Positions 49,655 through 59,109 of a DNA stretch of 64,000 nucleotides are shown piece by piece. This stretch comes from Mycobacterium barrassiae (GTDB lineage: Bacteria > Actinomycetota > Actinomycetes > Mycobacteriales > Mycobacteriaceae). The notes beneath the pieces were generated by a model. The model did not search any database. It was not told where the DNA came from and worked only from the letters and a program-made list of their open reading frames with translations. Position 1 is the first letter of the stretch, and each line of letters starts with the position of its first letter. The DNA lies in contig NZ_JACKUK010000023.1 of assembly GCF_025822765.1 (NCBI RefSeq), forward strand, positions 186,001-250,000. The letters run 5' to 3'. The translations under genes were made by a program, and so were the position numbers.

Positions 49655-49671
49655 GCGTATCAACGATACGC
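49655..49671. promoter_or_regulatory. Perfect palindrome upstream of the rimP-nusA operon
   Basis: GCGTATCAACGATACGC is a 17-base perfect dyad (seven-base arms, three-base centre) in the rimP/lipoprotein divergent region. CTG and CAG flanks extend it imperfectly. It lies where either promoter would be. Candidate operator, regulator unknown. Confidence 0.55.
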
Positions 49672-49733
49672 CAGCGCCGGGGTGCTAAACGGCAAAAAGC
49701 GCGGTGGCGATGGGCACCCCCCACAATGGCAAG

Positions 49734-50252
49734 ATGTTGCACGTGCCGAGCCCCCCGCTGACCCTCAGCAGGCGTCAACTCCTGGTCGGAGCAGCGGCAT
49801 TGACACTGCTGGGAGCCTCGGTGTCGGCGTGTGGATCGTCGGAACCGCCGCCGGAAATCGCCGAGCTGGCGGCCCAACTGGACCGGGCCCGAGCCGACAG
49901 CCAACTCGCGACCGACGCGGCAGCCGCCGCGAAAGGGGCGACCGTCGAGGCGTTGACCACGGTGGCATCAGAGCGGTCGGCACATGCGGAGGCCCTGTCC
50001 GACGAGCTGGTCAGGATGCGCGGGGCCGATGCGCCCACGAGCACCACACCCCCATCCACCGAGACGACTGCCGAGCCCGCCAAGGCGCCGACCGTTCAGG
50101 ACGTCATCGACGCGCTGCGCACCTCGGCCGATAGCGCGGCCAGCCTGGCCGCCAAGATGTCGGGGTATCGCGCCGGGCTGCTCGGCTCGATCGCCGCGGC
50201 CTGCACCGCCGCCTACACCGTCGCGCTGACGCCTCCGGAGGAGCCGCAGTGA
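49734..50252 (+). CDS. Tat-type lipoprotein with coiled-coil region
   Basis: About 172 residues. [20 protein letters not shown] followed by SAC gives a twin-arginine signal and a lipobox cysteine, so the protein is a Tat-exported lipoprotein. The mature part is Ala/Glu/Arg-rich helical (about 45-105), then a Thr/Pro linker and a C-terminal helical segment. Resembles Rv2843. The ATG at 49734 or one at 49704 may start it; neither has a good ribosome site. Overlaps the next gene by four bases (GTGA). Confidence 0.75.
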   Translation: MLHVPSPPLTLSRRQLLVGAAALTLLGASVSACGSSEPPPEIAELAAQLDRARADSQLATDAAAAAKGATVEALTTVASERSAHAEALSDELVRMRGADAPTSTTPPSTETTAEPAKAPTVQDVIDALRTSADSAASLAAKMSGYRAGLLGSIAAACTAAYTVALTPPEEPQ

Positions 50253-50806
50253 CCTCGCCCCAGCCGTCGCCAACAACTACTACGACGTCACCAACGACCA
50301 CCTCCCCGACCACCTCCCCGACCACAACGACGTCGTCGCGCGCCGCCGAACCCACCAGCCCGACGCGACCGCAGAATCCCGCCGACGGCGCACTGTTCGA
50401 CGCGATCGCCACCGCGCAGGCCGCGATCTACGGCTACGGGATCGTGTCGGCGCATTCGTCGCCCGACATGAACTACCTGGTGTCGTCGTCCATGGCGCAG
50501 CACCGCAAGCGGCGCGAGGAAGCACTGGCGATGCTGGAGGCGCGGTCGGTGGAGGCGCCGCTGCCCGCGGCCGGCTATCAGTTGCCGATCGAGGTCGACA
50601 ACCCCACCGACGCGGCGAATCTCGCGGTGCGCATGGAAGAGGACGCCGCCGTCGCGTGGCGCGCCGTCATCGAGCAGGCCACCGACGAACAGGAGCGCGC
50701 GTTCGGCGTCAGCGCGCTGACGGAGTGCGCGGTCACGGCGGCGGAGTGGAGCCGGGTGCTGGGCACGAAGCCGATCACGGTCGCGTTCCCGGGCGGCAGC
50801 GAATAA
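50249..50806 (+). CDS. DUF4439 ferritin-like domain protein
   Basis: 185 residues: a Thr/Pro/Ser-rich disordered N-terminus (1-45), then a four-helix ferritin-like DUF4439 domain (GALFDAIATAQAAIYGYGIV, YLVSSSMAQHRKRREE, EEDAAVAWRAVIEQATDEQER). Resembles Rv2844. Metal ligands are partly recognisable (Glu and His) but iron handling is unproven. Coupled to the lipoprotein upstream. A terminator-like repeat follows. Confidence 0.78.
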   Translation: MTSPQPSPTTTTTSPTTTSPTTSPTTTTSSRAAEPTSPTRPQNPADGALFDAIATAQAAIYGYGIVSAHSSPDMNYLVSSSMAQHRKRREEALAMLEARSVEAPLPAAGYQLPIEVDNPTDAANLAVRMEEDAAVAWRAVIEQATDEQERAFGVSALTECAVTAAEWSRVLGTKPITVAFPGGSE

Positions 50807-50814
50807 TCCCCTCA

Positions 50815-50872
50815 CGAGCAGACGCCAACTCCCCCTAAATCGCCCAACTTTGGGGGTTTTCGCGTCTGCTCG
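50815..50872. terminator. Inverted repeat between convergent DUF4439 gene and proS
   Basis: CGAGCAGACGC (50815-50825) and GCGTCTGCTCG (50862-50872) are perfect arms, with inner CCCCC/GGGGG able to extend the stem. It begins nine bases after the + gene stop and ends four bases before the proS stop. A short TTTT on the + strand follows the inner stem. Bidirectional terminator candidate. Confidence 0.7.
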
Positions 50873-50875
50873 CGG

Positions 50876-52618
50876 TCAGGAAGTCAGGGCCGTCGCAATC
50901 TCGGCGGCCGCATCGCCCACGGGCACTTCCCGCGTTTCGCCGGTGAAGCGGTTGCGCAGCTCCACGACGCCGTCGGCCCAACCGCGGCCGACCACGACGA
51001 TCCACGGCACTCCGAGCAGCTCGGCGTCCTTGAACTTGACGCCGGGCGACGCCTGCCGGTCGTCGAGCAGCAGTTCGAGCCCGCGACGGTCGAGTTCGGC
51101 GGCCAACTCCTCGGCGCCGGCGCGGGCGGCGGCGTCCTTGTTGGCGATCACGACGTGCACGTCGAACGGAGACACCGACGACGGCCAGCGTAGGCCCAGG
51201 TCGTCGTGATGCTGTTCGGCGATGACGGCGACCAGTCGCGACACCCCGATGCCGTACGAGCCCATCGTCAACCGGACCGGCTTGCCGTTCTCGCCGAGCA
51301 CGTCGACTTCGAACGCGTCGGTGTACTTACGGCCCAGCTGGAAGATGTGCCCGATCTCGATGCCCCTGGCCGACACCAGCGGCCCTGCCCCGTCGGGTGA
51401 CGGATCCCCGTCGCGCACCTCGGCGGCTTCGATGGTGCCGTCGGCGACGAAGTCACGCCCGGCGACCAGGCCGACGACGTGCCTACCTGGTTCGTCAGCC
51501 CCGGTGATCCAGGAGGTGCCGTCGACCACCCTCGGGTCGACGAGATAGCGAACGCCGTTGGCCAGCAACGCTTTCGGGCCGATATAGCCCTTGACCAGAA
51601 ACGGGTACTTCTTGAAGTCGTCTTCGTCGAGCAGGGCATACTCGGCGGGATCGACGGCTGCGCCCAGGCGCTTGTCGTCGACTTCGCGGTCGCCGGGCAC
51701 GCCGACGGCGAGCAGTTCCCAGTCGCCGCCGGGCACGCGGGTCTTGAGCACGACGTTCTTCAGCGTGTCGGCGGCGGTCACCTCACGGTCGAGCGCGGCG
51801 TTGGCCCACTCGACCAGCGTGGCGATCGTCGGGGTGTCAGGTGTGTCGTACACCTTGGCCTCGGGCTGCCCCTCGATCGGCAGGGCCTCCGGCACCGCGG
51901 TGACGACGGCCTCGACGTTGGCGGCGTATCCCGATCCCAGGCAGCGCACGAAGGTGTCCTCGCCGATCTCGCTTTCGGCCAGAAACTCCTCGGATGCGCT
52001 GCCGCCCATCGCTCCGGACACCGCCGACACGATCACGTACCTGACGCCCAGCGTGTCGAAGATCTGCTGATATGCGATCCGATGCGCCTGGTAGACGGTT
52101 TCCAGCCCGGCGTCGTCGACGTCGAACGAATACGAGTCCTTCATGACGAACTCGCGGCCCCGCAGGATGCCTGCGCGCGGCCGCGCTTCGTCGCGGTACT
52201 TGGTCTGGATCTGGAACAGCAGCAACGGGAAATCCTTGTAGCTGCTGTACTCGCCCTTCACCGTCAAGGCGAAGAACTCCTCATGGGTGGGCCCGAGCAT
52301 GTAGTCGTTGCGGCGACGGTCCTGAAGCCGGAAGACGCCGTCGCCGTACTCGGTCCAGCGGTTGGTGGTCTCGTAGGGCCCCCTGGGCAGCAGCGCCGGG
52401 AACAGGATCTCCTGTCCGCCAATGGCGTTCATCTCGCGGCGGACCACAGCCTCGATCTTGCGCAGCACCCGCAGACCCAACGGCAGCCAGCTGTACAGCC
52501 CGGGCCCGATCGGACGGATGTAGCCGGCCCGGATCAGCAGCTTGTGGCTGGGAACTTCGGCGTCAGCCGGATCGTCGCGCAGAGTGCGCAGGAACAGCTC
52601 GGACATGCGGGTGATCAC
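50876..52618 (-). CDS. proS: Prolyl-tRNA synthetase
   Basis: A 580-residue class II bacterial-type ProRS. Motif 2 lies in [20 protein letters not shown], motif 3 near [10 protein letters not shown], and an editing insertion domain (about residues 225-400, beginning [10 protein letters not shown]) sits between. GTG 52618 ([14 protein letters not shown]) matches mycobacterial starts; an ATG four codons on is possible. Separated from the exporter gene by a long inverted repeat. Confidence 0.96.
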   Translation of the reverse strand: MITRMSELFLRTLRDDPADAEVPSHKLLIRAGYIRPIGPGLYSWLPLGLRVLRKIEAVVRREMNAIGGQEILFPALLPRGPYETTNRWTEYGDGVFRLQDRRRNDYMLGPTHEEFFALTVKGEYSSYKDFPLLLFQIQTKYRDEARPRAGILRGREFVMKDSYSFDVDDAGLETVYQAHRIAYQQIFDTLGVRYVIVSAVSGAMGGSASEEFLAESEIGEDTFVRCLGSGYAANVEAVVTAVPEALPIEGQPEAKVYDTPDTPTIATLVEWANAALDREVTAADTLKNVVLKTRVPGGDWELLAVGVPGDREVDDKRLGAAVDPAEYALLDEDDFKKYPFLVKGYIGPKALLANGVRYLVDPRVVDGTSWITGADEPGRHVVGLVAGRDFVADGTIEAAEVRDGDPSPDGAGPLVSARGIEIGHIFQLGRKYTDAFEVDVLGENGKPVRLTMGSYGIGVSRLVAVIAEQHHDDLGLRWPSSVSPFDVHVVIANKDAAARAGAEELAAELDRRGLELLLDDRQASPGVKFKDAELLGVPWIVVVGRGWADGVVELRNRFTGETREVPVGDAAAEIATALTS

Positions 52619-52648
52619 AGCCGACAACCTTACTGACCGGCACTGGGT

Positions 52649-52712
52649 CGCCGAGCGCACGGTTGTTTGCGGGGCTTCTCGCGATTTACGTACAACAAGC
52701 GTGCAGTCGGCG
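52649..52712. terminator. Inverted repeat after the efpA paralogue
   Basis: CGCCGAGCGCACGGTTGTT (52649-52667) faces AACAAGCGTGCAGTCGGCG (52694-52712), three mismatches over 19 bases. It lies four bases past the exporter stop and before the proS start. Its right arm is the same sequence as the left arm at 28585. No T-tract. Confidence 0.6.
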
Positions 52713-52716
52713 GGGG

Positions 52717-54219
52717 CTACAGCTCGCCGGCCTCCACCGCCTCGCGGGTGTGCTGGGCCGTGGCGATCTGGCGAGCGGAGAAGCCGATCCAGAACGCGGC
52801 GATGCCGACGATGACCGCGACGCCCGCGACCCACAGCAGCGAGTACGTGTAGCCGTAGCCCAGCGCGTCGAGTTGGGCGGGCGTCATGTCCTTGACCGGG
52901 CCGGTCGTGCCGCCGAGGTACAGCGTGCGCGAGGTCTGCACGGCCTGGATGACGACCAGCACCAGCGGGCCGCCGAGGTTCTGCACCATGAGCGTGATCG
53001 ACGACACCGGACCGATCTCTCGGGGGCCGACCTCGGCGACGGCGCACAGCGGCAGGATCACCGCGATCACCCCGATCCCGAAGCCGCCGACGACGATCGG
53101 CGCGAACAGGTTGGGGAAGTACGGAATGCTGCGAGTGAGCGTCGAGCCGTACAGCATGGCCGCGAGCACGAACGCCCCGCCGCCGATGATGAGCCAGCGC
53201 GGCGCGATATGCGGTGCGAGTTTGGCCGCCACCACGCTGCCGACGCCGAACGCGAGCGCGAACGGGATGAAGCAGATGCCCGCCTTCAACGCCGAGTAGC
53301 CGAGCACGTCCTGCACCAGCAGCCCGATCATCACCGTCAGCGTCAGCATCACGCCGCCCGCGAGGAACAGCGCGACGAAAGTCATCACCCGGTTGCGGTT
53401 GTCGAACACCGAGAACGGCACGATCGGGTGCTCTGCGGAGCGTTCCACCACCAGGAACGCGATGAAGAAAATCGCCGACGCGATGCCCGCGCCGATCACC
53501 CACGGATCGACCCATGCGCGCGGCGGGCCCTGGGTGAACACGAACACCGCCGACGAACAGCCCAGCGTGGCCAGCAGGGCGCCGGTCACGTCGAGCTTGA
53601 GCCGTTCGTGGTGCGTCTCGGCCAGCCGGAGCACCGCGATCGTGATGATCGCGATGCCGATCGGCACATTGATCAGAAACGCAAGACGCCACGAGATGAC
53701 GGTGAGCGCGCCGCCGAGGACCAGGCCCAGCACCGAACCGACGCCCTGCATGGCCGCCGACACCGCCAACGCGCGGTTACGGGCCTGCCCGACCGCGTAC
53801 GTCGTCGCAATCAAAGCCAGGCCGGTCGGCGCGGCCACCGCGGCACCGGTGCCCTGCACGGCCCTCGCGACGATCAAAGTGATGCCGTCCGTGGCGAGCC
53901 CGCACACCAGCGACGCGATCGTGAACACGCCGACACCGGACAGGAACGCTCGCTTGTGGCCGATGGCATCGCCGATGCGCCCGCCGAGCAGCAACAGCCC
54001 GCCGAACGCCAGCACGTAGGCGGTGATCACCCAGCTCTTGGCGACGTCGGACAGATCCAGATCGGCCTGCATCCGCGGCAGCGCGACGATCACGATGGTG
54101 CCGTCGAGCGTCGACATGAGCTGCATGCCGGTGATCGCGACGATCGCGATGCCGAGCACCGACGACGACAACGGTGTGGTGGCCCGGTCCGACCCTGAGG
54201 AACCGCCCACCGCAGACAT
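52717..54219 (-). CDS. QacA-type 14-helix MFS exporter, EfpA paralogue
   Basis: A 500-residue drug:proton antiporter of the DHA2 type. [16 protein letters not shown] carries the helix-1 acid, [12 protein letters not shown] is the loop 2-3 motif and LVLGGALT the antiporter motif C. It is close in sequence throughout to the next gene (for example [14 protein letters not shown] and [17 protein letters not shown]), so the two look like a tandem duplication. It lacks the 35-residue N-terminal extension of the neighbour. Substrate unknown. Confidence 0.88.
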   Translation of the reverse strand: MSAVGGSSGSDRATTPLSSSVLGIAIVAITGMQLMSTLDGTIVIVALPRMQADLDLSDVAKSWVITAYVLAFGGLLLLGGRIGDAIGHKRAFLSGVGVFTIASLVCGLATDGITLIVARAVQGTGAAVAAPTGLALIATTYAVGQARNRALAVSAAMQGVGSVLGLVLGGALTVISWRLAFLINVPIGIAIITIAVLRLAETHHERLKLDVTGALLATLGCSSAVFVFTQGPPRAWVDPWVIGAGIASAIFFIAFLVVERSAEHPIVPFSVFDNRNRVMTFVALFLAGGVMLTLTVMIGLLVQDVLGYSALKAGICFIPFALAFGVGSVVAAKLAPHIAPRWLIIGGGAFVLAAMLYGSTLTRSIPYFPNLFAPIVVGGFGIGVIAVILPLCAVAEVGPREIGPVSSITLMVQNLGGPLVLVVIQAVQTSRTLYLGGTTGPVKDMTPAQLDALGYGYTYSLLWVAGVAVIVGIAAFWIGFSARQIATAQHTREAVEAGEL

Positions 54220-54243
54220 GGCTTGCCAGCCTACCGAGCGTGG

Positions 54244-54293
54244 TGATTTCGGCGTGCGCAGTCACCCTGAGCGTGACTCAGCACGCCGAAATC
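54244..54293. terminator. Inverted repeat between tandem exporters
   Basis: GATTTCGGCGTGC (54244-54256) and GCACGCCGAAATC (54281-54293) are perfect arms, with inner AGTCAC/GTGACT (54260-54278) giving a nearly continuous hairpin. Same core as the argA/ftsK repeat at 2501-2557. It starts 15 bases beyond the efpA stop. Confidence 0.7.
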
Positions 54294-54308
54294 GCAGGGG
54301 TTAGACGG

Positions 54309-55889
54309 TTAGAGCTCGCCCTGTTCGAACGCGTCCTTGACTTCCTGCGCGTGCGCCACCTGCGCGGCCGTGTAGCCGATGAACAGTGCGGCGAGGCCGA
54401 CGATCACGGCGACCGCGGCCACCCACAGCAACCCGTAGGTGTAGCCCTGATCCAGGGCGTGCAACTGCGCGGCGTTCATGTCCTTGACGGGTCCGTTGGT
54501 GCCGCCCAGGTACAGCGTGCGCGACGTGATGACCGCCTGGATCACGGCCAGCACGACCGGCCCGCCGAGGTTCTGCAGCATCAACGCGATCGCAGACACC
54601 GGGCCGATCTGATCGAAACCCACGCCGGCGATCGCCGACACGGTCAACGGGACCACGATCATGCCGATGCCGAAGCCGCCGACGGTGATCGGGAGGACCA
54701 GGTTCGGGAAGTACGGGATGTTGGCGTCCAGCGTGGAGCCGTAGATCATCGCGCCGAGCACCAGCACACCGCCGGCGATCACGAGCACGCGCGGCGGGAA
54801 CAGCGACACCAGTGCCGACGACACCCCGAGTCCGATGCCGAGCGCGATCACGAACGGGATGAAGCCGATGCCCGCGCGTAATGCGCTGTAGCCCATGATG
54901 TCCTGCACGTAGAGCCCGATCAGCACGGTCAGCGTGAACATGACGCCACCGGCGAGGAATACCGCGGCGAACGTCGCGACCCGGTTGCGGTCCTTGAACA
55001 GGTCCAGCGGCATCACGGGGTTCTCGGCTGTGCGTTGGACGTAGATGAACGCCAGCAGGAACGCGCCGGCGGCCAGGCCCGAACCGATCGTCACCGGCGA
55101 GATCCAGCCCTGTTCGGGTCCCATCGAGAAGGCGAACACCGCGGCGGTGCAGCCCAGCGTGGCGAGGATGGCGCCCGCAGCGTCCAACTTCAGCCGCTCG
55201 CGATGGGTTTCGCGCAGGGTCCTGCGGGCGAGGTGGATCATCAGCAGCCCGATCGGGACGTTGATCAGGAACGCCCAGCGCCAGGACACCTCGGTGAGCG
55301 CGCCACCGACGATCAGACCCATGACCGATCCGATACCCGTCATCGCTGCGAAGATCGCCGTCGCGGCGTTGCGCGCGGGCCCCTTCGGGAAGGTCGTGGC
55401 GATCAACGCCAATGCGGTCGGGGACGCGATCGCCGCGCCGACACCCTGCAGCAGCCGTGCCGTCACCAGGGTCGCCTCGTTCCAGGCGAGACCGCACAGC
55501 ACCGAGGCGATGGTGAAGAGTGCGACGCCGACGATGAAGGTGCGCTTGCGGCCGATGACGTCGCCGAGGCGACCGCCCAACAGCATCAGCCCGCCGAACG
55601 TCAGAACGTAGGCGGTGATGACCCAGCTGCGACCAGCGTCGGAGAGGCTCAGCTCGTCCTGAATCTTAGGAAGCGCGACGATGGCGACGGTGCTGTCCAT
55701 GGTGGCGAGCAACTGCATACCGCCGATGGCAATGACTGCCGCGATGAACCTTCGCGACGGCAGCCAAGCCGGGTAGCTGCTGCTTCGCTCCCTCACCGGG
55801 TCGCCCACCTGCGCGGGAAACGACCGTTTTGCCCCGCCTTCGGCGTCGCGGAACATCGCTGCCCGCTCTGCGTCATTGAGAGCCGTCAT
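54309..55889 (-). CDS. efpA: MFS drug exporter EfpA
   Basis: A 526-residue 14-helix QacA-family exporter; the N-terminus (MTALNDAERA) and WLPSRRFIAAVIAIGGMQLLATMDSTVAIVALP stretch match EfpA of M. tuberculosis (Rv2846c) closely. The helix-1 Asp, GGRLGDVIGRKR and GLIVGGALTEVSW motif C are intact. EfpA is drug-inducible and linked to lipid or drug export. Only 33 AT-rich bases separate its start from cysG, holding a possible operator. Confidence 0.93.
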   Translation of the reverse strand: MTALNDAERAAMFRDAEGGAKRSFPAQVGDPVRERSSSYPAWLPSRRFIAAVIAIGGMQLLATMDSTVAIVALPKIQDELSLSDAGRSWVITAYVLTFGGLMLLGGRLGDVIGRKRTFIVGVALFTIASVLCGLAWNEATLVTARLLQGVGAAIASPTALALIATTFPKGPARNAATAIFAAMTGIGSVMGLIVGGALTEVSWRWAFLINVPIGLLMIHLARRTLRETHRERLKLDAAGAILATLGCTAAVFAFSMGPEQGWISPVTIGSGLAAGAFLLAFIYVQRTAENPVMPLDLFKDRNRVATFAAVFLAGGVMFTLTVLIGLYVQDIMGYSALRAGIGFIPFVIALGIGLGVSSALVSLFPPRVLVIAGGVLVLGAMIYGSTLDANIPYFPNLVLPITVGGFGIGMIVVPLTVSAIAGVGFDQIGPVSAIALMLQNLGGPVVLAVIQAVITSRTLYLGGTNGPVKDMNAAQLHALDQGYTYGLLWVAAVAVIVGLAALFIGYTAAQVAHAQEVKDAFEQGEL

Positions 55890-55895
55890 AGCGAG

Positions 55896-55909
55896 TTACC
55901 TTACAGTAA
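55896..55909. promoter_or_regulatory. AT-rich dyad upstream of efpA
   Basis: TTAC-N6-GTAA (55896-55909), followed by a TCTTAAGA palindrome (55909-55917), in the 33-base gap between the cysG stop and efpA start. Marked AT-richness here suggests promoter and operator in one. Regulator unknown. Confidence 0.4.
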
Positions 55910-55922
55910 TCTTAAGAATCCT

Positions 55923-57119
55923 TTAACCGCCGAAGGCCGCCACGGGCCCGATCACGATGATCGCGGGGGGCCGAATGCCCTCTTCGCGGATGCGCACCGG
56001 GGCGTCGGCGAGGGTCGCCCGCAACGTTCGCTGCGCCGCCGTGCTGCCGTGCTGCACGACTAGTACCGGAGTATCCGCAGGTCGGCCACCGTCCAACAGC
56101 ACCTTGGCGAATTGTTCGACGCGTTCGACCGCCATCAGCAAAACGATCGTGCCGGACATCGCGGCCAAAGCATCCCAATTCACTAACGATTCCGGATGGT
56201 CGGGCGCAACATGGCCGCTGACCACCACGAACTCGTGCGTGACGGCCCGATGTGTGACCGGAACGCCCGCCAGCGCAGGAACTGCTATGGCACTCGTCAC
56301 ACCCGGCACGACGGTGACCGGAATCCCCGCATCTGCGCACGCGATCACCTCTTCGTATCCGCGCGCGAACACGAACGGGTCGCCGCCTTTGAGCCGCACG
56401 ACGAATTTGCCGGCCCTTGCCCGGTCGATGAGGATCTCGTTGATCGCGTCCTGGGCCATCGCACGCCCGTACGGGATCTTCGCGGCGTCGATGACCTCGA
56501 CGTGCGGTGGCAGCTCGGCGAGTAGTTCCGGCGGCGCCAGCCGGTCGGCCACGACGACATCGGCGTGGGCCAGCAGTCGCCGTCCGCGCACAGTGATCAG
56601 TTCGGGGTCGCCGGGCCCTCCGCCGACGAGCGCCACCCCACCGGGCTGTACGCCGGGCGTCTCCGCCGCGATGAGCCCCTGCTGGAGCGCCTCGTGGATC
56701 GCCGAGCGCATCGCCGCGGACCGGCGGTGCTCCCCGCCTGCGAGCACACCGACCGAAAGCCCCTCGTACTCGAACGACGCGGGCGTGACGGCGGTGCCCT
56801 CGCGCGCCACGTCGGCGCGCACACAGAAGATCCGTCGCGCCTCGGCCTCGGCGACCACCGCGGCGTTGACGGCGGGATCGTCGGTGGCCGCAATCACATA
56901 CCAGGCGCCTTCCAGGTCGCCGTCACGAAACTCTCTGAGCTCCAAGGTGATTCCAGCCATCGCCTCGACGGCCGGGGTGGCACTTCGGGCGATGACGTGC
57001 ACGTCGGCCCCGTTGGCCACCAGCAGCGGGAGCCGACGCTGCGCCACGGTGCCGCCACCGACGACGACGACCTTCCTGCCCGACAGGCGCAGGCCGACGA
57101 GGTAGGCGTTCTCACTCAC
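55923..57119 (-). CDS. cysG: Siroheme synthase CysG-like (precorrin-2 dehydrogenase + uroporphyrinogen-III methyltransferase)
   Basis: 398 residues. The N-terminal NAD domain (VVVVGGGTVAQRR, about 17-30) would oxidise precorrin-2 and the C-terminal SUMT (LVGGGPGDPELIT near 165, VRLKGGDPFVFARG, VVPGVTSA) methylates uroporphyrinogen III at C2 and C7. The product feeds siroheme and cobalamin. The chelatase half of classical CysG is inseparable from the NAD domain here. GTG start overlaps the cobB stop (GTGA). Confidence 0.93.
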   Translation of the reverse strand: MSENAYLVGLRLSGRKVVVVGGGTVAQRRLPLLVANGADVHVIARSATPAVEAMAGITLELREFRDGDLEGAWYVIAATDDPAVNAAVVAEAEARRIFCVRADVAREGTAVTPASFEYEGLSVGVLAGGEHRRSAAMRSAIHEALQQGLIAAETPGVQPGGVALVGGGPGDPELITVRGRRLLAHADVVVADRLAPPELLAELPPHVEVIDAAKIPYGRAMAQDAINEILIDRARAGKFVVRLKGGDPFVFARGYEEVIACADAGIPVTVVPGVTSAIAVPALAGVPVTHRAVTHEFVVVSGHVAPDHPESLVNWDALAAMSGTIVLLMAVERVEQFAKVLLDGGRPADTPVLVVQHGSTAAQRTLRATLADAPVRIREEGIRPPAIIVIGPVAAFGG

Positions 57120-58483
57120 CCGGCGAGCTTAGAGGTTGTGGCCGCGGCGACGAAGCGGGCCATGGCGTGTGGGTGTGCGGCCGGATGGGTGTGGAGGTAG
57201 CTGGCGTGCACACCGCCGGTCACTGCACCGTCCCTGACGGCGTCGACATCACGGCCGGAGTACACCCATGCCGGTTGATAGCTGTCGGCGAATGTGACTG
57301 CGGTGCGGTGGAACTCGTGGCCGACGGCACGGTCACCGACGGCATGCAGCGGTGACTCGGTCACGGCGACGGCATTGCGATACCCCAACGTGAGGCGATC
57401 GGTGAAACGCGCCGAACCGGAAAGCACTCCGCACATCGGGTAGCCGTCGAGGTCGTCGACCAGATAGGTCAGCCCCGCGCATTCTGCGTGCACGGGCGCC
57501 CCCGACGCGGCGAGACTCCTGATCTGCTGGCGCGCAATGTCGTTGTCCGACAGCTCCGTGCTGAACTGTTCCGGGAACCCGCCAGGCAGCACCAGCGCGG
57601 CGGTCTGCAGCGGTAGCGGGTCGATCAGCGGGTCGAACTCCACAACCTCTGCGCCGGCCGCGTGCAGCAGTTCCCGGTGTTCGGCATAGCCGAAGGTGAA
57701 CGCCTTCCCCGCCGCGAGTGCGACGGTCACGGGCTCGCCCGCGATCGGCGTCACGCCCGGATCCCAGAGTTCGTCGACGACCCGGCTGGTCGCGATGCCT
57801 GCGATCGCCTCGAGGTCGACGTGACGGCCGACCTGGCCGACCATCGCGTCCACGGCAGCACGCGCCTGCCTGCCGTGCTCGACGGCGGTGATGAGGCCGA
57901 GATGCCGTGATGGCACCGACAATTCGTCGACGCGCGGAATGACGCCGAAGACCGGGACTCCGGCATGCTCACACGCCTGCCGCAGGACCTCCTCGTGACG
58001 CGGTGAGCCGACGCGGTTGAGGATGACGCCTGCGATCCGGATCTTCGGGTCGAATGTCGAGAAGCCGTGCAGCAGCGCCGCGACGCTGTGACTCTGACCG
58101 CGGCTGTCCACCACGAGGACAACCGGGGCGCCGAGTAGCGCGGCGACGTGCGCGGTCGACCCCTCGGCGGCGCCGGTGAAGCCGTCCGCGATCCGGCCGT
58201 CGAACAGGCCCATCACCCCCTCGACGACCGCGATGTCGGCGCCGGCGCTGCCATGCCGGAACAGCGGGCCGATCAGCTCGTCGCCGACCAATACCGGGTC
58301 GAGGTTGCGGCCCGGCCGATCCGCCGCTAGCTCGTGGTATCCGGGGTCGATGAAGTCGGGACCCACCTTGAACGGTGCGACGGCGCGGCCCGCGCGGCGC
58401 AGCGCTCCCATCAAACCCGTTGCCACGGTGGTTTTTCCGCTGCCCGAAGCCGGTGCGGCGATGACGACGGCCGGCGTACTCAC
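57116..58483 (-). CDS. cobB: Cobyrinate a,c-diamide synthase CobB
   Basis: A 455-residue ATP- and glutamine-dependent amidase of the CobB/CbiA family. N-terminal P-loop APASGSGKTTV, then the dethiobiotin-synthase-like domain; the C-terminal glutamine amidotransferase has LPGGFPEQF and catalytic Cys in AECAGLTYL. GTG 58483 is chosen because it overlaps the cobO TGA by four bases; GTG 58486 is also in frame. Confidence 0.94.
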   Translation of the reverse strand: MSTPAVVIAAPASGSGKTTVATGLMGALRRAGRAVAPFKVGPDFIDPGYHELAADRPGRNLDPVLVGDELIGPLFRHGSAGADIAVVEGVMGLFDGRIADGFTGAAEGSTAHVAALLGAPVVLVVDSRGQSHSVAALLHGFSTFDPKIRIAGVILNRVGSPRHEEVLRQACEHAGVPVFGVIPRVDELSVPSRHLGLITAVEHGRQARAAVDAMVGQVGRHVDLEAIAGIATSRVVDELWDPGVTPIAGEPVTVALAAGKAFTFGYAEHRELLHAAGAEVVEFDPLIDPLPLQTAALVLPGGFPEQFSTELSDNDIARQQIRSLAASGAPVHAECAGLTYLVDDLDGYPMCGVLSGSARFTDRLTLGYRNAVAVTESPLHAVGDRAVGHEFHRTAVTFADSYQPAWVYSGRDVDAVRDGAVTGGVHASYLHTHPAAHPHAMARFVAAATTSKLAG

Positions 58484-59094
58484 CACTCGATGCCCTTCTG
58501 GCCCTTGCGGCCGGCATCCATCGGGTGCTTCACCTTGGTCATCTCGGTGACGAGGTCGGCGGCGTCGAGCAGTGGCTGCGGCGCGTCGCGGCCGGTGATG
58601 ACGACGTGCTGGGTGCCGGGCCGCGACGTCAGCACCGCGATCACGTCATCGACGTCGACCCAGCCCCACTTCAGCGGATAGGTGAACTCGTCGAGCACGT
58701 AGAAGTCGTGGCGCTCCTCGGCCAGTCGGCGGGTGATCTCCGCCCAGCCGTCGGCCGCGGCCGCCGCATGATCGTCCTCGCTGCCGTGCTTGCGCGACCA
58801 TGACCAGCCCGCGCCCATCTTGTGCCATTCGACGGGGCCGCCGATCCCGTGCTCGTCGTGCAGGCGGCCCAACTGGGCGAAGGCGGCCTCCTCGCCGACC
58901 TTCCATTTGGCGCTCTTGACGAACTGGAACACCGCGACCGAGAAACCCTGATTCCACGCCCGCAGCGCCATGCCGAACGCCGCCGTCGACTTGCCCTTGC
59001 CTGCTCCGGTGTGGACCGCCAGCAGTGGGGCGTTGCGGCGTGCGCGTGTGGTCAGCCCGTCGTCGGGGACGCTGGCCGGTTGACCCTGAGGCAT
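58480..59094 (-). CDS. cobO: Cob(I)yrinic acid a,c-diamide adenosyltransferase CobO
   Basis: A 204-residue corrinoid adenosyltransferase. The unusual P-loop GAGKGKSTAAFG near residue 31, VFQFVKSAKWKVGE and the VLDEFTYPLKWGWV strand define the CobA/CobO family. It adds the adenosyl ligand to cobalt. ATG start 15 bases after the chlD-like gene; coupled to cobB. Confidence 0.95.
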   Translation of the reverse strand: MPQGQPASVPDDGLTTRARRNAPLLAVHTGAGKGKSTAAFGMALRAWNQGFSVAVFQFVKSAKWKVGEEAAFAQLGRLHDEHGIGGPVEWHKMGAGWSWSRKHGSEDDHAAAAADGWAEITRRLAEERHDFYVLDEFTYPLKWGWVDVDDVIAVLTSRPGTQHVVITGRDAPQPLLDAADLVTEMTKVKHPMDAGRKGQKGIEW

Positions 59095-59109
59095 CTCTGA
59101 CTCCCCGAC

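Noticed and set aside
52663-54198. A 511-codon open frame on the + strand opposite the exporter
   Set aside because: Low-complexity Arg/Glu/His-rich translation; the opposite strand carries a clear 14-helix transporter.
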